Shown here piece by piece: positions 25,559 to 35,352 of a stretch of DNA of 64,000 nucleotides. Position 1 is the first letter of the stretch. Every line of letters begins with the position of its first letter. The notes under the pieces were generated by a model. It was not told the DNA's origin, ran no database searches, and saw only the letters and a list, made by a program, of their open reading frames with translations. Source of the stretch: Berkiella sp963803015 (GTDB lineage Bacteria > Pseudomonadota > Gammaproteobacteria > Berkiellales > Berkiellaceae); NCBI GenBank assembly GCA_963803015.1, contig CAWDKV010000004.1:186001-250000 (forward strand), in the 5' to 3' direction. Position numbers and translations under genes: made by a program.

Positions 25559-25824
25559 TCTCTCAAAAACTACAGATCTTAAATAAATTAGGATTGCATG
25601 CCAGAGCTTCTGCAAAATTAGTGCAAACTTCTTCCAAGTTTATTAGTCATATTGAAATTTCAAAAGAAGGTCTCACGGTGAATTGTAAAAGTATCATGGG
25701 GGTGATGATGCTCGCCGCTAGCCAACACAGTTGGGTAGAGCTCAATGTCAATGGCGAAGATGAACAAGCCGCCATGGAAGCTATCCAATCTCTTATTGCC
25801 GACAGATTTGGTGAAGCAAAATAA
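25555..25824 (+). CDS. Phosphocarrier protein HPr (NPr-like)
   Basis: An 89-residue HPr-fold phosphocarrier. The catalytic His is in NKLGLHARASAKLV, and the regulatory serine is in CKSIMGVMMLAAS, the site HPr kinase would modify. It ends the rpoN-to-HPr operon. Enzyme I is not in the window. Its stop codon lies immediately beside the end of the extra reading frame of the convergent kinase-RasGEF gene. Confidence 0.93.
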   Translation: MISQKLQILNKLGLHARASAKLVQTSSKFISHIEISKEGLTVNCKSIMGVMMLAASQHSWVELNVNGEDEQAAMEAIQSLIADRFGEAK

Positions 25825-25891
25825 TTATCGACTTGTAGTCGAGCGATCTGGACGCGGCGGCGGCAGTGGTCTTTTCATCGCTGCCACACCT

Positions 25892-28800
25892 TCAATTTTG
25901 AGAGAGCGCGCCAAATTGGGATTCTTTTTTTCCTAACTCAACAATAGCACTGTGCAAAGCGTCTCTAATTTGTTGCTTTTTTGTCTCTTCTTTTTCATTG
26001 ATTGTATAATCTGTTCCTGGTTTTGCAGTTGCCACGGCCAAAGAACACACTTGCATAATAACCCGTTCAAATTCAACATTATTTGCTCTGACTTTTCGTT
26101 CTAAAGAAAAAGTAACCCCTTTCTCTTTACTCATTTGCGCATAAACTGTATTTGTTTTTGAAGGTTGCTCGGCACTAAATACTAACTTCACGGCATCTGG
26201 GCCGATAGTAGGCTCTGGCATAATCACATTGAGCCCAAAATGTTTTTTTCGCTGTAGTCTTTCAGGAGGAGTGCCTTGATTAAAAAATGCAGTGAGCTCT
26301 TTTTTAAAAACACTGCTTTGCTCACTATGGGCGGTCAGAAATTCTGTGCGCCTTAAAGGAATACCATTAGAGGACATAACAGATGGCGTTGTCGGTAAAG
26401 GCCTAGCCTTACTCTTATTAGAAGGAGTGATGAGAGTTGCAGGTAGTGGCTCTAAAACATTCTCTGCTTCTTTAATCCGTTGCACTTCTAAGGGATGTGC
26501 TTTTGTGTATTCCTCAGTACGAGTAACTCTATTAAGCTCACCGAGCAACTCTTTCTCTGTTGCTAGCCATTCTCTTTTTTTCTTACTTTTATCAGAGAGT
26601 TTAGCAGGTTGACTTGGCTCTTTCTTTTCTGAAAACAAGGAAGGAATGGCAAGCAATGGGGCTAACGGTTTAGCAAAAGGGTTGCCTTTTTGCCAAGTGC
26701 TAGTCAAAGTTTGAACATATTGTTGCCAACGTCCTTTAGCCGGTTCCTCTGCAATAACAACGGCTTCACTCAAACCCCAATCCATATTTTTGATGTACTT
26801 TTCTTTTAAAAGCAACTTCAAATGCTCACTAGCCTGTTCGGCAATGGCATCTGTAAACTGCAGACGATTAATAAATTCCGTCATTAAATTACTAGAGGCT
26901 ATGGGAATTAACTGCTCTCCTTTGATATCGCGTGCTTTTTGCTCAACCGCATCTAGCTCATTACTCACTTTAATGAAGTAATCAGAAAGTCCATGCCTAC
27001 TCAAAATCTCTGGAATAGCGGCGACAGATTTTGCCTCTATAATCGCCCGTTCAATCGCCAGTACTGAAATATTCTCTTCCAAGGTTGGATAAAAATCTCT
27101 GATCCATGGCTGCTGTTCTTGTTGAAGAAGCAAAGTTTGAATATCAACATGCATTTGTTGCAGAATATCTAAGGTCAAAGGATAGTGCTCTCTTGATTCT
27201 TGGCTCAGCAATGGAATGCTTGCCAAATGGTTTAATACACGCGCCTTTTCTTTTTCATCTAAACGAGGATATTGTGAAACTTTGTTTTTGATATCAAAAT
27301 AATGTGTAGGAAGAGTGGTACTAAGCTTATTTGATAACGCTTCTTCTATATCTTTCAATGAGGACATTCTCTTAGCAGGAGAGGATTCTAGTAGGGCCTC
27401 ACCTTCTGGCAGAAAAATTCCCAATTGCACTTTTAAGATAACACCCAGAGAATAAGCATCCGTCAGCATGCTATAGTTCCATTGGGATCCTGTTAATTCA
27501 GGTGCTTGAAATCCTTTAGTGCCCACTGGACTGCCCAGAACATTATCTTTATCTTCATCGAGTTTTATTGCAGTTCCCCAATCTATCGGTAAGACATCCC
27601 AGCCACCCTTGGCATTTCTGTGCGCCATAAAGTTCTGTGCTTTCAGATCACGATGTAAAATGCCTCTTGCATGTAGCCACTTTACCTTTTTCACCATCTG
27701 CAAAGCAATTTGCAGTTTGTCTCTTTCAGATAACAAAGAAAATGCACTAGGCCGTAAAAAACCAGAATATAAATCATGACCAGCCACGTAAGGCATCACG
27801 ATATACCCTTTTTCTTTACTGTCTGCCTCACCTAATAGAGATTGCGCTTGTTTTTGTACTCTTCTAGCATGACCGTGATAAAAATTAAGTTCTTTCAAAA
27901 TATTGATTTCAGATTCATTAATTTTTTCGCGGTTGTATTCTTCCACTCGCACTGCAAATCTATTTCTGTTTTCATCCTCCGCCAGAAGGAGCTTTTGTTT
28001 TTTCTTGCCACTGGTAGCTAGCGTTTTGGCTTTTCCAGTTTCATTGGCTAAACGCAAAACATAGATCTTCTTTTCTCCTTTCTCATCGCGCACTTGAATA
28101 AAAGAATGAGAAACACCAAGCTCTGTAGAGCGTCGACTTAATTTGACCGCTGCGGGGTTCCTCTCAAAGTACTCTTTTGCTATCTTCCACTCTGCTGCAG
28201 TTGGGCCTTTTTTTAACACCCCAGGCAAATGTTTATCTTGTCCACTATCTGGTGTATAAAAAGGGCCACGTGGCGGGGCGCGTGGTGGCTTAGGCTCTGT
28301 CACTGCTTGTCCCATCACAGATAATCTAGGAGGCGGTGGTGGTGGCTCCTCGCGTCGAGAAGGACCAGCTAGCGGTAAGTCATCACGGCGAGAAGGACCA
28401 GGTGGCGGTAAGTCATCACGACGAGAAGGCCCCGGCGGCGGTAATTCTTCACGGCGAGAAGGGCTCGACGGCGGTAACGCATCACTATGTGCAACAGGCA
28501 ACTGAGGAGAAACAGCTTCAACAGTAACAGCGGGAACAGAGGCAAGGACACCAGGCGCAACAGCTGGTGTAGCCCCCATCGCTCGAGATCTCACATATTT
28601 TTTAGTGCTATTATCCGCCGCCACTTCAAGCTGAGCGTTGATTTTATCTAATATTTTCTTATCGATTTTCTCCCCTCTACCCTTTAATGCATCGATAGCA
28701 GCTTGCACTTGTTCTGACGCGCGTTTTTGGCGATATTCTTCATTGGCCGCCATCATCGTTTCAATTTGATTCTTAACTAATAGATAAATTGAGGAAGCAT

Positions 28801-31126
28801 TAAACGATTTTTTTCTATTATCAGTTGAAGGCATAATGATTTTTGACAATGCATAGAGTTCATCTTCATTATTCAATACAAAAGTAAGATTTTTACTTAA
28901 ATTAGTTTGTAATTTTTCAGTAGGTGGCTGCCGAAAAAAATAGGCTTGAGGTTCAATAAAATAATCATTGAATTCCTTACCCAACATGCTCATCAGCACA
29001 TCATTTTCTTTTTTAGTTGTTTTGTTTTTTACAGGATTTCCTTCATTAATTTGAAAAACAGCTCCCAGAAAGACTACCATCGAAAAAAGTGCAGGTTTAC
29101 CCTCTCTTCTTCTTTTGTAAAATTCGGCTCGAAGATTTTTATAGTTTTTACTAGAATCTAAGAAAGATTGAATGTCTTGTAAATTTTTCCTGTCTGCCTC
29201 ACTAAAATCCTTTTCAATTTGCAACCGATTAATAGGGGTTTGCGAAAACGCAGAATTAATCGCCATCGCTGTTTGAAAATCACCTTTCTCTATCGATTGC
29301 TTTAAAACATTGTAATAAAAAAAAGCAACATTAACTTGATGAGTTCTTGATTTCGCTTGTAAAATATCGGATGCAACCATATTGCTGATTTGATTAAATA
29401 ATTTAGGGAAATCTTGTACAGATAAGGTTTTATCTTTATCCCAAGCCTTATTGTACATATCGGTGATATTTGTTTTAGTTAACAGATGCTTTTGCCTCTC
29501 AAAAAAATCTGAAGCTAAGGCTTCTGCATTGGCGGAGAGGGTCTCGCCATCTGGGTTCTTTCCCGCTAAAGTAGAATAAACATAGTCATGAATATCAAGC
29601 TCTCCTTCTTCTAACTCCACAAAGTCGTGTCTCAAGTGACGCTCCTTTGCATAAGAGGCTTCGAGCAAACTTGGCTCTAGACGCTGTTTTATCGATTCCA
29701 GTGTGGCAGTTATTTTAGCAGAAGGATTTTGCGCAGCCATGTTAGTGTAAAATCCTTGCAGACCATGATTTGTTTCATCTAAAGATTGATATCTTAAATC
29801 ATGATGGATTAATTTTTTAATCAATATTTCAGCATTATGTAAGTAGATTTCTCTTTCTTCATCAGAGGAAAGCTCTGTATAAGCTTGTGTTAAGGCATCA
29901 AAAAATTCACTGGGTTTCATTGTGGAATAAAGTAATCGCACTACATTCGCATAGTCGTCTGTAGTATAGACCGTTGAACGACTAACCCCCACTAACTCCC
30001 TTGGATCACGAAAGCCCGACATTAACTGACCAATAAAGGAAGATTTTGCTTGGGGGCCCTTTTTCTCATCTATTTGTTTGACACCGGCATTTAATTCATT
30101 AAGAAATTTTCTAGCTTCACTATCCAACTGCTCTTCAGGTAAAGCTTCAAGTTGTCTTGCCAAAACACGAATAGCATCAGGTAAAGCCATTCTTGCATTG
30201 GGATCAGGATGAGTTAAAGATTTAGTAAGGTGAAGCGGCAATTGGAGGTCGTACTCACATATCTTGCCAAATGAATATATATCCGATTGAAATGAAAAGA
30301 CAGCTTTGCCACCGCGGTCTACTTGTAAAACCTCTGGCGGCATATATCTATCTGGTGTGCCTTGCGGCTTTCTATCCAATTCTATTTTCGTTTGATCCGG
30401 TGCCAACTCGTTAGAAGTTCCAAAATCTACCGGTACAATAACAATTTTGTTCCCATCTATATTTCCCATAAAATTGGCAGGTTTAGGATCGCCATGCACT
30501 ATTCGACGGTTGTGCAATTCAGATAAAGCTTGTGCCACTTTAATGGCAGCTATATATTTTTGCGCAGTGGTTAAGGGAATTCTGGTCCCTTCAACTTCTT
30601 GTGGTGAATAAAGGTATCCTGGGTGTTCAATCAAAATTTTTGAAGAATAAATATGTTGAAACAATTCCTTTCCTTGCTTTAATTCCATTAAGGTGTATTG
30701 TATCCATTCTGTTTCGCTTCCCTTGAATTGCTTCTTAAAATCCAGTTTTCGTTTAGCTGCTCCCTTAATATACCCTATGGCATAACCAATTTTTTTTTCT
30801 GCCTCATCATCTGCTTTTTTACCTACACCTTCAATTTTTACAGCAAGATTATTACCTGCACTATCTTCACACAACATGACTTTTGAATAAGCGCCTTCTC
30901 CTAAAGCTTCACCATATGCTTTAGCAATAATGACTTCTTCTGCTTTACCGCCCTGTTCTCTTTTCGCTCTAACATAGGAATAAGTAAACTTTGAGCCATC
31001 TTGACGTATCACGTCTTTTCGATTTAATTTTGTCGCATCAGGATTTTCCCGAAAAAAGGTTTGCGCAGCTTGGAATTCGCCTTTTGGAATATTGAGTAAA
31101 TACTTACCTATCACGGGTTCTGCCAT
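25892..31126 (-). CDS. Giant putative effector: protein kinase + RasGEF + degenerate kinase
   Basis: A 1744-residue protein. Residues ~70-330 are a eukaryote-like Ser/Thr kinase with glycine loop GEGAYSKV, Lys97 in AVKIE, the catalytic loop HGDPKPAN (211-218) and DFG (234-236). Residues ~385-530 resemble a RasGEF_N segment (YSTMKPSEFFDALTQAY). Residues ~530-730 resemble a catalytic RasGEF domain (AFFYYNVLKQSIEKGDFQTA, then FLGAVFQINEGNP). Residues ~886-932 are proline-rich repeats of the form PPPGPSRRDD. A second kinase-like domain (~985-1300) keeps HRDLKAQN but has AVRVE for the VAIK lysine and DWG for DFG, so it may be inactive. The last ~14 residues look frameshifted; the true end may be at 25825. 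It is probably secreted into a host cell, which is inferred. Confidence 0.75.
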   Translation of the reverse strand: MAEPVIGKYLLNIPKGEFQAAQTFFRENPDATKLNRKDVIRQDGSKFTYSYVRAKREQGGKAEEVIIAKAYGEALGEGAYSKVMLCEDSAGNNLAVKIEGVGKKADDEAEKKIGYAIGYIKGAAKRKLDFKKQFKGSETEWIQYTLMELKQGKELFQHIYSSKILIEHPGYLYSPQEVEGTRIPLTTAQKYIAAIKVAQALSELHNRRIVHGDPKPANFMGNIDGNKIVIVPVDFGTSNELAPDQTKIELDRKPQGTPDRYMPPEVLQVDRGGKAVFSFQSDIYSFGKICEYDLQLPLHLTKSLTHPDPNARMALPDAIRVLARQLEALPEEQLDSEARKFLNELNAGVKQIDEKKGPQAKSSFIGQLMSGFRDPRELVGVSRSTVYTTDDYANVVRLLYSTMKPSEFFDALTQAYTELSSDEEREIYLHNAEILIKKLIHHDLRYQSLDETNHGLQGFYTNMAAQNPSAKITATLESIKQRLEPSLLEASYAKERHLRHDFVELEEGELDIHDYVYSTLAGKNPDGETLSANAEALASDFFERQKHLLTKTNITDMYNKAWDKDKTLSVQDFPKLFNQISNMVASDILQAKSRTHQVNVAFFYYNVLKQSIEKGDFQTAMAINSAFSQTPINRLQIEKDFSEADRKNLQDIQSFLDSSKNYKNLRAEFYKRRREGKPALFSMVVFLGAVFQINEGNPVKNKTTKKENDVLMSMLGKEFNDYFIEPQAYFFRQPPTEKLQTNLSKNLTFVLNNEDELYALSKIIMPSTDNRKKSFNASSIYLLVKNQIETMMAANEEYRQKRASEQVQAAIDALKGRGEKIDKKILDKINAQLEVAADNSTKKYVRSRAMGATPAVAPGVLASVPAVTVEAVSPQLPVAHSDALPPSSPSRREELPPPGPSRRDDLPPPGPSRRDDLPLAGPSRREEPPPPPPRLSVMGQAVTEPKPPRAPPRGPFYTPDSGQDKHLPGVLKKGPTAAEWKIAKEYFERNPAAVKLSRRSTELGVSHSFIQVRDEKGEKKIYVLRLANETGKAKTLATSGKKKQKLLLAEDENRNRFAVRVEEYNREKINESEINILKELNFYHGHARRVQKQAQSLLGEADSKEKGYIVMPYVAGHDLYSGFLRPSAFSLLSERDKLQIALQMVKKVKWLHARGILHRDLKAQNFMAHRNAKGGWDVLPIDWGTAIKLDEDKDNVLGSPVGTKGFQAPELTGSQWNYSMLTDAYSLGVILKVQLGIFLPEGEALLESSPAKRMSSLKDIEEALSNKLSTTLPTHYFDIKNKVSQYPRLDEKEKARVLNHLASIPLLSQESREHYPLTLDILQQMHVDIQTLLLQQEQQPWIRDFYPTLEENISVLAIERAIIEAKSVAAIPEILSRHGLSDYFIKVSNELDAVEQKARDIKGEQLIPIASSNLMTEFINRLQFTDAIAEQASEHLKLLLKEKYIKNMDWGLSEAVVIAEEPAKGRWQQYVQTLTSTWQKGNPFAKPLAPLLAIPSLFSEKKEPSQPAKLSDKSKKKREWLATEKELLGELNRVTRTEEYTKAHPLEVQRIKEAENVLEPLPATLITPSNKSKARPLPTTPSVMSSNGIPLRRTEFLTAHSEQSSVFKKELTAFFNQGTPPERLQRKKHFGLNVIMPEPTIGPDAVKLVFSAEQPSKTNTVYAQMSKEKGVTFSLERKVRANNVEFERVIMQVCSLAVATAKPGTDYTINEKEETKKQQIRDALHSAIVELGKKESQFGALSQN

Positions 31127-31247
31127 AGTAAAATCAAGCCTCTCAGTAAAAAAAATCAGTTACTTGTTGATGATTATTAGCTTTAATTCTACGACAAATT
31201 TTCTAATACGTTAGTTCAAATGTATCCAGCATGCACTTATCGGGTAG

Positions 31248-34200
31248 CTACATGCTTCCTTTAGGAGGTGTTTTCCTTGATCCTTTATTTTGTGGCGTTG
31301 TATCTTTTTGCGCAGATTCACCTGATTGTCTTTCCCCTGCATTTCGCATTGGTGTCATCGCTCGTGCTGGTCGGGGTGGTCGTGCTTTTACAGCGCGCTC
31401 TGAGAGTTTTTGTTGCATTTCTGCCATCAATGCTTTGCTTTGGCCGACACTAGAGGGGGGAGCATGCTTTGGTAGGGGCTCTGGAGAAACTGCAGCTGAT
31501 GCTGGTACGCGCACTGGCACTGAAGGTGCTCTCGACCCTGAAGTGGGGGCTTCTGGCAACGAAATGGGTCCAGAAACAAATGCTTTTTTAGCGAGTTCTA
31601 AACCTTCTAATATTGATGTGAAACTTTTCACCACCTCAGAATTTATCTTGTCTTTAAATTTAAGTTGCAGTTTTTTGTCTTCATCTAACAAATCTCCTAT
31701 TTCTTTTTTCTTCTTATCACTTATATTATTGCAAGCAGTCTGTAAACTTGATCTTGCTGCTTCCAATATAGATTTATTGACTGATGAAGGATCTAAATAA
31801 TGATTATTGTTTGCCAGAAAAAATACTTGCAAAGCATTAGTAAAAATTTCTATGAGTTTTATATCTTCAGGATTTAAACGCTTATTTTTTCTAAGCATTT
31901 CATTGAGCGCAGTAAAGTTAGCAACATTTTCCTTATCAAGATACGGCATTCTATCATTAGCTTCCACAACTACAGCTTTAGTTTTTGCTTGAATAGTTGC
32001 TATTTCACTACTCAAACTTCTCAAATTGCCAACTTTGAGTAGATCTGCTTGGATCTGTATAAACAAGTCTTCACTTCGCGCAGGATTTTGAGCAAGCTTA
32101 ATAAATTCAGCACTCTTTAACCGTCCTGGCATTGAAAAATCAAAAGCATCATACATCAACAAAGAATTGTAAATTGTTATGATTTCAGTTAAGGGCTCAA
32201 TATCTGTTCGCTGATAGTGTAGCAAAGTGCTCATTATTTGGGCTGCTCTTTTATATTCGTCAAAATCTATGGTCTTCCCCTTAACTAAATCGTTATATAA
32301 TTTTCTATCTGCTTCACTCAGCGCATCTATTCTTTTCTGATAAAATGCTACCGCTTTTTCTAATTTCTGACGATAATTTTCATAGATTTCATTCGTTATC
32401 GCTGGATTATTTTCCATTATTTGTTTTTTATTTTTGCTAAACTCAGTTTGCAATCGGGAGATGTCTTGCAAATTATTCTCAACCATAGCTGCTGCCGCTC
32501 TTAATGCATGCCCGTGCGTTTGCACGAGCGCATTTTGCAGATTTTTGCTTTTCGCTACTTGATTAGCAATATTTCCTGCCGATCTTCTTTCAGCATGGTG
32601 AATAAGTTCTTTGAGTAGTTTTTCATATTCAGCAAGTGGCTCACTTTCAATTCGTGGTCTTCTATCTAACATAATATCTGCTATCAGCAACATTTTTGCG
32701 GCAAGCATTTTGTCTTCATCTTGAATGCCCAACTCTTTGCGACAGTATTGCTCAAAAGTATTTTCTGCTACATCACTTAAACTATAAACATACAAAGCGC
32801 CTTTCTTTGCATAAAATCTATCTAGCACCTCATTTGTCACTGGCGCTATTGGTTTAATTTTATTTAACAAGTCTAATTTAAAGCCTTTTCTTGCTAATTC
32901 TCGCACTTCTTTCGCACTGGGGTATTTTCTTTCTTTTGCCTCATCGCCGTCTGACTCAGAATCTCTTTGAATATGAATAGATCCAAATTTGTGTCTATAC
33001 TCATCTTTAGTATTGTTAGCTGTATTAAACTGGCGATAAGCCTCTATTCCTTTATCAACAAGATTTATCCATATCGTTATATTTTCCTGTTGAGCAGCGG
33101 GAATTTCTTTTCTTTTTTGCAATTCTCCAAGTTGCTCTTTTAATTGCTCTATTTTAATTGTTTTTGCTCGCTCTAAGAGTTCGTTAATCGCTAGGGAATT
33201 ATCTGCCTTCTTTCTTAATTCGTCTTGAAATAACTGTTGCTTTTGCGTTGCAATTAAAGCGTACCCTAAAGTGATAGCAATAGGGATATCAGTGGTCCCT
33301 CGAAGGAAAAAAGGCCCTCTGTCTTTCCTTAAATCTTCTATGAGATTTAATAATGTCGCCTCTTGTTCAGACGGTGATTTTACAGAAATATCCTCTCCTT
33401 TATTGTATTTATCTAGAATCATCAACGCTGTCATGATCATACCCGTTCTATCTATGCCATCCGTACAATTGACAACAACAGGTATGGGTGGCTTAGCACC
33501 CATCGTACTCTGATAGAAAGCAAGCAGTGTGACCAGATCCCAATTCGCTTGAATATTGAGTTTACCTTCTACTTCATTTAATTTTCCGCCACTTTGAATT
33601 ACGAGTTGAGATGCGATTCTTGGGTGATGCCCCTTATAAAATGCCATAGACGGACGAGTACGACCATCAACATATTCTACAACACCAGTTGATTTTAAAT
33701 TGGGTGGGGTATTGTCGCGAATACCAAAACCTCTAATTTCACTTTGCCCACCCCCTGTAATAGAGAGTACTGCATAGGGTTTATTTGGCCCTGCCACCTT
33801 ATCTGCCACTTTTACTACATGCTTTTTCCCCATCCAGTCTTGCAATATGCTATATATGTATAAAGTCTCTTCTTTTGAAAGATTTTTTCCCTGTTTTAAA
33901 ATGGCCTCTACTTGCGTGTCATAGGTAATTTCTTTGAGTTTAACTGCTTGCAATTTTTCTGTTAGTTTTGCTCTGAGTCTATCCTCCGCCTTTATTTTAA
34001 TTTTTTCCATCACTGTCTTATTGGCTTGTTGCTTATATTGCACCCTGCGTTGGATTGCGATCTCTTGTTTTAACTGATCTGTCACACTTGTTAAAATCAT
34101 AGTTCTTGAATCAGGCGTATCGGCTAGTTTCATTTCTTTAAGTTTAGCTTTTATCATCTTTTCATCAGTACTAAATGCTTTTATTATGTCTAGTGTACTT

Positions 34201-35165
34201 TGCTCCCCTTCAATTGTTGTCGCCAGCATTTCATCTATCACCTCATCCATTTCAGCTTGCAAATGGAGCTTTACCCCCAATTCAACGCATTCTGCAATGG
34301 CTCTTTGATCTAAATGTTCAGGCTCTGGCAATAAATATTGATCTGGCGCCATTGAGCCAAAGAGTGTGGGAGTAGCAGAAACAGAGGTTAAACCCTGGAT
34401 TTCTCCTGCTTTATAGGCATAACTCTGACCTTTGGTTAAATCCATGGTAAATCTATCAATCACAAAATCAGAAATAGCTCTCACGATTTGGATTCTTTTT
34501 GCACCTTTTCCTGCTTCTGGTTTTGATTCACAAATCAACCAAGCAGGGCTATTTTTAGCAACATTCTCGGCTATTAATAAAGAGGAAGCAGCTGCAACAC
34601 CACCTTTCCATTCTTTTTTGAGTACATCCTCTATTGAAGGAACGGCTGATACTTTGCTTTTTTCTAGTGCTTGTTGTTGTTCAAGTACCTTTCTTTTATT
34701 TTCGAGCTCTTGTGATCTCTGTAAGTTAAGATCCGATAAAGATGCTTTTGTAGGTATTGTTGGCAGCGCGCGAGGTACGCTTGAAGCAGCTGTACTAGCG
34801 GCTTTAACTTGTGGGATAGCTTTTATTACTAGTGGTTGCATCGGTTTACCCTGAAGTACCATCGGTTTACCTGTAGGTAACACTTTAGGGGGAAGAGTTG
34901 TCTTACTTGTTGTGGGAATAGACTGAGGGCTAGACTGAACTATCGCAGGTGGTAGAGGAGGCATTCGCTCTCGTATCATCTCATTAATTAAACGAGCTCT
35001 TGTTACCACATCAACGGTAAATTCTCCTTGTTGCTCTCTGACTTTTGCGATTGCTGTATTTAATATCGCCTGTGTAGTTAATGCTTTATTTTGCGGAAGC
35101 TTCCACAATTCCCGCATTGCTTGTTTTATCAGATTTTCGACATTTGCTGCTCCACCTTGCGACAT
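31248..35165 (-). CDS. Giant putative effector with CX5R phosphatase module
   Basis: A 1305-residue protein. Residues ~190-780 form a module shared with the gene at 36387: NSPAWLICESKP, a FGSMAPDQYLLPE block, the P-loop VVNCTDGIDRTGM with Cys567 and Arg573, and GPFFLRGTTDIPIAITLGYALIATQKQ. The CX5R-T-G loop belongs to the cysteine-phosphatase superfamily, and its DG-x-DRTG form is closest to phosphoinositide phosphatases such as myotubularins (CSDGWDRT) and SopB/SidF-type effectors (CKSGKDRT). The C-terminal ~500 residues are helical with no recognised domain, and the tail is basic and polar. The ATG is preceded by AGGTGGAG. There is no signal peptide. Host phosphoinositide dephosphorylation is a plausible but unproven role. 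Confidence 0.7.
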   Translation of the reverse strand: MSQGGAANVENLIKQAMRELWKLPQNKALTTQAILNTAIAKVREQQGEFTVDVVTRARLINEMIRERMPPLPPAIVQSSPQSIPTTSKTTLPPKVLPTGKPMVLQGKPMQPLVIKAIPQVKAASTAASSVPRALPTIPTKASLSDLNLQRSQELENKRKVLEQQQALEKSKVSAVPSIEDVLKKEWKGGVAAASSLLIAENVAKNSPAWLICESKPEAGKGAKRIQIVRAISDFVIDRFTMDLTKGQSYAYKAGEIQGLTSVSATPTLFGSMAPDQYLLPEPEHLDQRAIAECVELGVKLHLQAEMDEVIDEMLATTIEGEQSTLDIIKAFSTDEKMIKAKLKEMKLADTPDSRTMILTSVTDQLKQEIAIQRRVQYKQQANKTVMEKIKIKAEDRLRAKLTEKLQAVKLKEITYDTQVEAILKQGKNLSKEETLYIYSILQDWMGKKHVVKVADKVAGPNKPYAVLSITGGGQSEIRGFGIRDNTPPNLKSTGVVEYVDGRTRPSMAFYKGHHPRIASQLVIQSGGKLNEVEGKLNIQANWDLVTLLAFYQSTMGAKPPIPVVVNCTDGIDRTGMIMTALMILDKYNKGEDISVKSPSEQEATLLNLIEDLRKDRGPFFLRGTTDIPIAITLGYALIATQKQQLFQDELRKKADNSLAINELLERAKTIKIEQLKEQLGELQKRKEIPAAQQENITIWINLVDKGIEAYRQFNTANNTKDEYRHKFGSIHIQRDSESDGDEAKERKYPSAKEVRELARKGFKLDLLNKIKPIAPVTNEVLDRFYAKKGALYVYSLSDVAENTFEQYCRKELGIQDEDKMLAAKMLLIADIMLDRRPRIESEPLAEYEKLLKELIHHAERRSAGNIANQVAKSKNLQNALVQTHGHALRAAAAMVENNLQDISRLQTEFSKNKKQIMENNPAITNEIYENYRQKLEKAVAFYQKRIDALSEADRKLYNDLVKGKTIDFDEYKRAAQIMSTLLHYQRTDIEPLTEIITIYNSLLMYDAFDFSMPGRLKSAEFIKLAQNPARSEDLFIQIQADLLKVGNLRSLSSEIATIQAKTKAVVVEANDRMPYLDKENVANFTALNEMLRKNKRLNPEDIKLIEIFTNALQVFFLANNNHYLDPSSVNKSILEAARSSLQTACNNISDKKKKEIGDLLDEDKKLQLKFKDKINSEVVKSFTSILEGLELAKKAFVSGPISLPEAPTSGSRAPSVPVRVPASAAVSPEPLPKHAPPSSVGQSKALMAEMQQKLSERAVKARPPRPARAMTPMRNAGERQSGESAQKDTTPQNKGSRKTPPKGSM

Positions 35166-35270
35166 CGCTCCACCTCATAAGTTAAACATTGTGCTTAAAC
35201 TTATGACAACAACAGGCCAATGAAAGTTTTAGGAGATTTTAGGATTTGAGTGGGTGTGGGTACACTGAGA

Positions 35271-35349
35271 TATACCCTAAATAGATGATTTTTCGGCGCT
35301 TGTCGAAGCTTTGCTTTGCCGGGCACCGAAAATTCATCTGGGAAGGATA
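35271..35349. repeat. Short inverted-repeat element (locus 2)
   Basis: A 79-bp element starting TATACCC and ending GGATA, with arms AGATGATTTTTCGGCGC and GCACCGAAAATTCATCT forming a long imperfect stem. Near-identical arms occur at 51097-51271. It ends 3 nt from the desaturase stop codon, on its 3' side, and may serve as that gene's terminator. The rest of the 187-bp gap (35166-35352) shows nothing else. Confidence 0.8.
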
Positions 35350-35352
35350 CAC

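Noticed and set aside
31231..31800. Plus-strand frame of 189 codons
   Set aside because: Antisense to the C-terminus of the phosphatase-type effector; no ribosome site and no plausible protein features.
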